A stretch of 7,616 nt of DNA, taken from Butyrivibrio sp. Lineage in GTDB: Bacteria > Bacillota > Clostridia > Lachnospirales > Lachnospiraceae. The notes below the pieces were generated by a model that worked only from the letters and a program-made list of their open reading frames with translations, ran no database searches and was not told the origin of the DNA. Both the position numbers and the translations under genes were made by a program. Of this stretch, positions 6,267-7,616 are shown in pieces. Within the stretch, counting starts at the first letter, position 1; every line of letters starts with the position of its first letter. The stretch covers positions 1 to 7,616 of the forward strand of contig JAILEJ010000186.1 in NCBI GenBank assembly GCA_024688095.1. The letters are read 5' to 3'.

Positions 6267-6587
6267 TTAATTGTCTTCTTTCAGTCGCTTTTCAATATCA
6301 GAGGCACTGTATAATACTCTAGTTACCGTGGCAAGTTCTTCCTTGAATACATAAAATACCGAGTAATTATCTACCAGCATTTGCCTAAGTCCTTGTGATC
6401 GTTCTGGCTCAAAATCTACCAGTCTGAATTTCTCTGGAAAAAAGCCAAGTTCAAGTACACGATCAGCTATTCTGTTATACTGCCCCATAGCATTTTCCGG
6501 TGATTGCAAATTACCTGCGATATACTCGTATATCTCATTCATATCACGCAATGCTTTTTCAGTAATTTTTACAGGATATTCTCTCAT
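6267..6587 (-). CDS. RelE/ParE-family toxin of a type II toxin-antitoxin pair
   Basis: A 106-residue basic/acidic single-domain protein of usual length for the RelE/ParE superfamily. It starts with VKITEKALRDMNEIYEYI (6-23), the typical first strand and helix of plasmid-stabilisation toxins. The core follows with GLRQMLVDNYSVFYVF (66-81), where the family has a Y-x-V-x-Y-x strand, and ends in VTRVLYSASDIEKRL (88-102). Most relatives carry Arg directly before the final Asp (R-x-D or RRD); here the stretch is YSASD. Family members either cut mRNA on the ribosome (RelE) or poison gyrase (ParE), and the sequence alone does not tell which. Its ATG overlaps the antitoxin's TGA by four bases, and only a weak AGAGAG lies upstream, so translation coupled to the antitoxin is likely and would keep toxin below antitoxin. 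No frameshift or truncation is visible. Confidence 0.87.
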   Translation of the reverse strand: MREYPVKITEKALRDMNEIYEYIAGNLQSPENAMGQYNRIADRVLELGFFPEKFRLVDFEPERSQGLRQMLVDNYSVFYVFKEELATVTRVLYSASDIEKRLKEDN

Positions 6588-6889
6588 CTGTGGCTCTCTC
6601 TAAAAGCTGCAAATGCGGCCTTTGCATCCTGTACTCGTCCAGCTTCAATGTCATCAAAGCCTTCCTGTAATTGTGTATGAATCTCTGCAGTCGTCATAAG
6701 ATCCGCATTAATAGCATCCGGTGCCTGAGGTAATGAAACTCTAAAAGGAATTCCACCTGTGAGCGTAATCTGTCTTAAATACATCTCAATAGCTGTAGAC
6801 ATAGGAATTCCAAGACGTGATAGCACATCTTCAGCTGATTTTTTCGTTGTAGGATTAACTCTTAAATTGAGTGTTGCTGTTTTCTCCAT
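6584..6889 (-). CDS. RelB/DinJ-family antitoxin
   Basis: A 101-residue antitoxin. The start is set at 6889 because AAAGGGG (6905-6899) lies nine bases upstream and the homologous part begins with MEKTATLNLRVN; the reading frame is open further upstream but crosses the promoter. Residues 4-12 form the DNA-contacting strand of a ribbon-helix-helix fold, followed by helices at about 13-26 and 29-42 (GIPMSTAIEMYLRQI) and the DinJ-type GGIPF at 45-49. The C-terminal half (about 55-101), charged and alanine-rich, would wrap the toxin. It binds and neutralises the toxin encoded next (4-base overlap) and, as is usual for the family, should repress its own promoter through the palindrome at 6912-6936. 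The pair looks complete and functional. Confidence 0.88.
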   Translation of the reverse strand: MEKTATLNLRVNPTTKKSAEDVLSRLGIPMSTAIEMYLRQITLTGGIPFRVSLPQAPDAINADLMTTAEIHTQLQEGFDDIEAGRVQDAKAAFAAFRESHR

Positions 6890-6911
6890 ACTTATCAACC
6901 CCTTTTTGTTT

Positions 6912-6954
6912 ATTGTAACGCGATTTACGTTACAATTCAAGATACGTTTACAAT
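6912..6954 (-). promoter_or_regulatory. Toxin-antitoxin promoter with overlapping palindromic operator
   Basis: On the minus strand TTGAAT (6935-6940) and TACAAT (6912-6917) are 17 bases apart, giving a start near 6905, right before the antitoxin ribosome site. A perfect 9-base inverted repeat, ATTGTAACG (6912-6920) / CGTTACAAT (6928-6936), covers the -10 and the spacer. A third, imperfect half-site, ACGTTTACAAT (6944-6954), lies just upstream in the same orientation as the second arm. This is the classic layout for autorepression by a ribbon-helix-helix antitoxin. Confidence 0.7.
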
Positions 6955-6956
6955 TT

Positions 6957-7016
6957 TTATCTCTTACTTTTCCCACTCCCGGAACAACCAATGATAATAA
7001 TCTTTTTTTCGTCCAT
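6957..7016 (-). pseudogene. 19-codon 5' stub of a P-loop nucleotide kinase gene
   Basis: An ATG at 7016-7014, directly after the TAG of the carboxypeptidase gene and behind GAGGAAC, opens a frame reading MDEKKIIIIGCSGSGKSKR and then TAA. The hydrophobic strand followed by GCSGSGKS is a textbook Walker A loop at the normal N-terminal position for small P-loop kinases and 'topology modulation' adenylate-kinase-like proteins. An intact member would be about 170-200 residues; here the sequence switches after the Walker lysine and serine into the toxin-antitoxin control region. The rest of the kinase (Walker B, lid) is not found elsewhere in the window. It was probably the second gene of the carboxypeptidase operon and lost its body when the region was rearranged. 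The assignment rests on a short but very characteristic motif. Confidence 0.65.
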
Positions 7017-7616
7017 CTAGTTCCTCAATTCCATATTGCATCCAATAACAATTGCTTTAGAATCTGTGCCATGTCCTATTTCAGTGGTCTTAGCCACAGG
7101 CAATGTCTCTGAAATATGTCCTGCTAACAAATCAAATACACTTTGCGTTGCTCTCGACTTCTCATATGCTGTAAATGTTCCAAGTATAATTCCCTCTACC
7201 TGTTTAAATACTCCCATCTGTTCAAGTTGTGTAAACAACGCCGCTATCTGGCTAATCTCACCACCATATGCCTCCAAAAAAAGAAGTTTACCGTCCATGT
7301 TAGGCCAATACTCTGTTCCTGCAAGTTTTAGCAAGCATCTTATATTTCCGCCTACCACAACTCCTTCCATTCGTTTTCCCTGAAGAAAAGTATATTTAAC
7401 ATCGAACAATTCATTATTCTTTTTTGAAATAAACTCCGCAAATCGTTTTCTCTGAAGCTTACCATCCGCATAAACCAAGTTCTTAATCTGGAACAAAACA
7501 GAAGATTTTCCCGTCTTTGTATAAATAGCATTGATTACAGTTGTAAGATCACTGTATCCCCAAAAGGTTTTATTGGCACCTGCAATCACATTCCAGTCCA
7601 AGTATTTTAAAACCCC
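7017..7616 (-). CDS. LD-carboxypeptidase, S66 peptidase family (5' end outside window)
   Basis: The last 199 codons of an S66-family serine carboxypeptidase; the frame is open to the window edge, so the true start lies beyond 7616. All three triad positions of the LdcA/MccF family are visible (fragment numbering): Ser22 in WGYSDLT, Glu115 in LFLEAYGG, and His182 in EIGHGTDSKAIVIG. The Ser-Glu distance of 93 residues is near that of known members. These cytoplasmic enzymes cut the L,D bond before the terminal D-alanine of murein tetrapeptides during cell-wall recycling; the MccF branch instead cleaves microcin-type acyl-adenylates, and the two cannot be told apart here. The stop TAG touches the ATG of the kinase stub, pointing to a former operon. 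Nothing suggests damage in the visible part. Confidence 0.88.
   Translation of the reverse strand, partial: GVLKYLDWNVIAGANKTFWGYSDLTTVINAIYTKTGKSSVLFQIKNLVYADGKLQRKRFAEFISKKNNELFDVKYTFLQGKRMEGVVVGGNIRCLLKLAGTEYWPNMDGKLLFLEAYGGEISQIAALFTQLEQMGVFKQVEGIILGTFTAYEKSRATQSVFDLLAGHISETLPVAKTTEIGHGTDSKAIVIGCNMELRN

Noticed and set aside
6890..6991. Upstream extension of the antitoxin frame to an ATG at 6991
   Set aside because: It would translate the promoter-operator and the kinase stub in another frame; the start at 6889 has a proper ribosome site and begins the family homology.
7036..7383. Plus-strand open frame of 115 codons
   Set aside because: Antisense to the LD-carboxypeptidase, whose catalytic residues are in the opposite strand's frame.
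1..7616. CRISPR array, tRNA or rRNA genes, insertion sequence with transposase
   Set aside because: No regularly spaced repeats, cloverleaf-like or rRNA-like sequence, or transposase motifs were seen on either strand by eye.

Overview
The window is AT-rich, with tightly packed Shine-Dalgarno-led genes that all lie on the minus strand. Protein styles (clostridial-type nitrate reductase set, S66 carboxypeptidase, NuoF-like Fe-S protein) suggest an anaerobic Firmicute, most likely a gut or rumen Clostridia/Lachnospiraceae member. This placement is inferred from family resemblance only.

The core (610-5321) is a four-gene operon read right to left: a molybdopterin oxidoreductase of the cytoplasmic NapA/Nas/NarB type (3222-5321), a four-cluster [4Fe-4S] electron carrier (2790-3221), an NAD/FAD oxidoreductase (1564-2793) and a ten-helix TDT/SLAC1-type membrane channel (610-1548). 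Gene junctions are 0 nt, a 4-nt overlap and 15 nt. Together they read as a soluble NADH-to-nitrate electron chain plus an anion channel. A promoter with a perfect inverted repeat over its -10 lies upstream, and a strong intrinsic terminator (521-581) closes the operon. No cofactor-synthesis, molybdate-uptake or nitrite-reductase gene is visible here.

Left of the terminator is an AT-rich intergenic stretch and then the start of a NuoF-type Fe-S protein running off the window (1-165).

Right of the operon (5322-6266) is almost gene-free. It holds a decayed GNAT acetyltransferase relic with a near-consensus promoter, two related minus-strand terminator hairpins and unrecognised coding-like scraps.

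The right end has a RelB/DinJ-RelE/ParE toxin-antitoxin pair (6267-6889) with its own promoter-operator. It lies directly after a 19-codon stub of a P-loop kinase (6957-7016), which itself abuts the 3' part of an LD-carboxypeptidase gene (7017-7616). The kinase stub and the GNAT relic show that 5500-7016 is a decaying, rearranged stretch.
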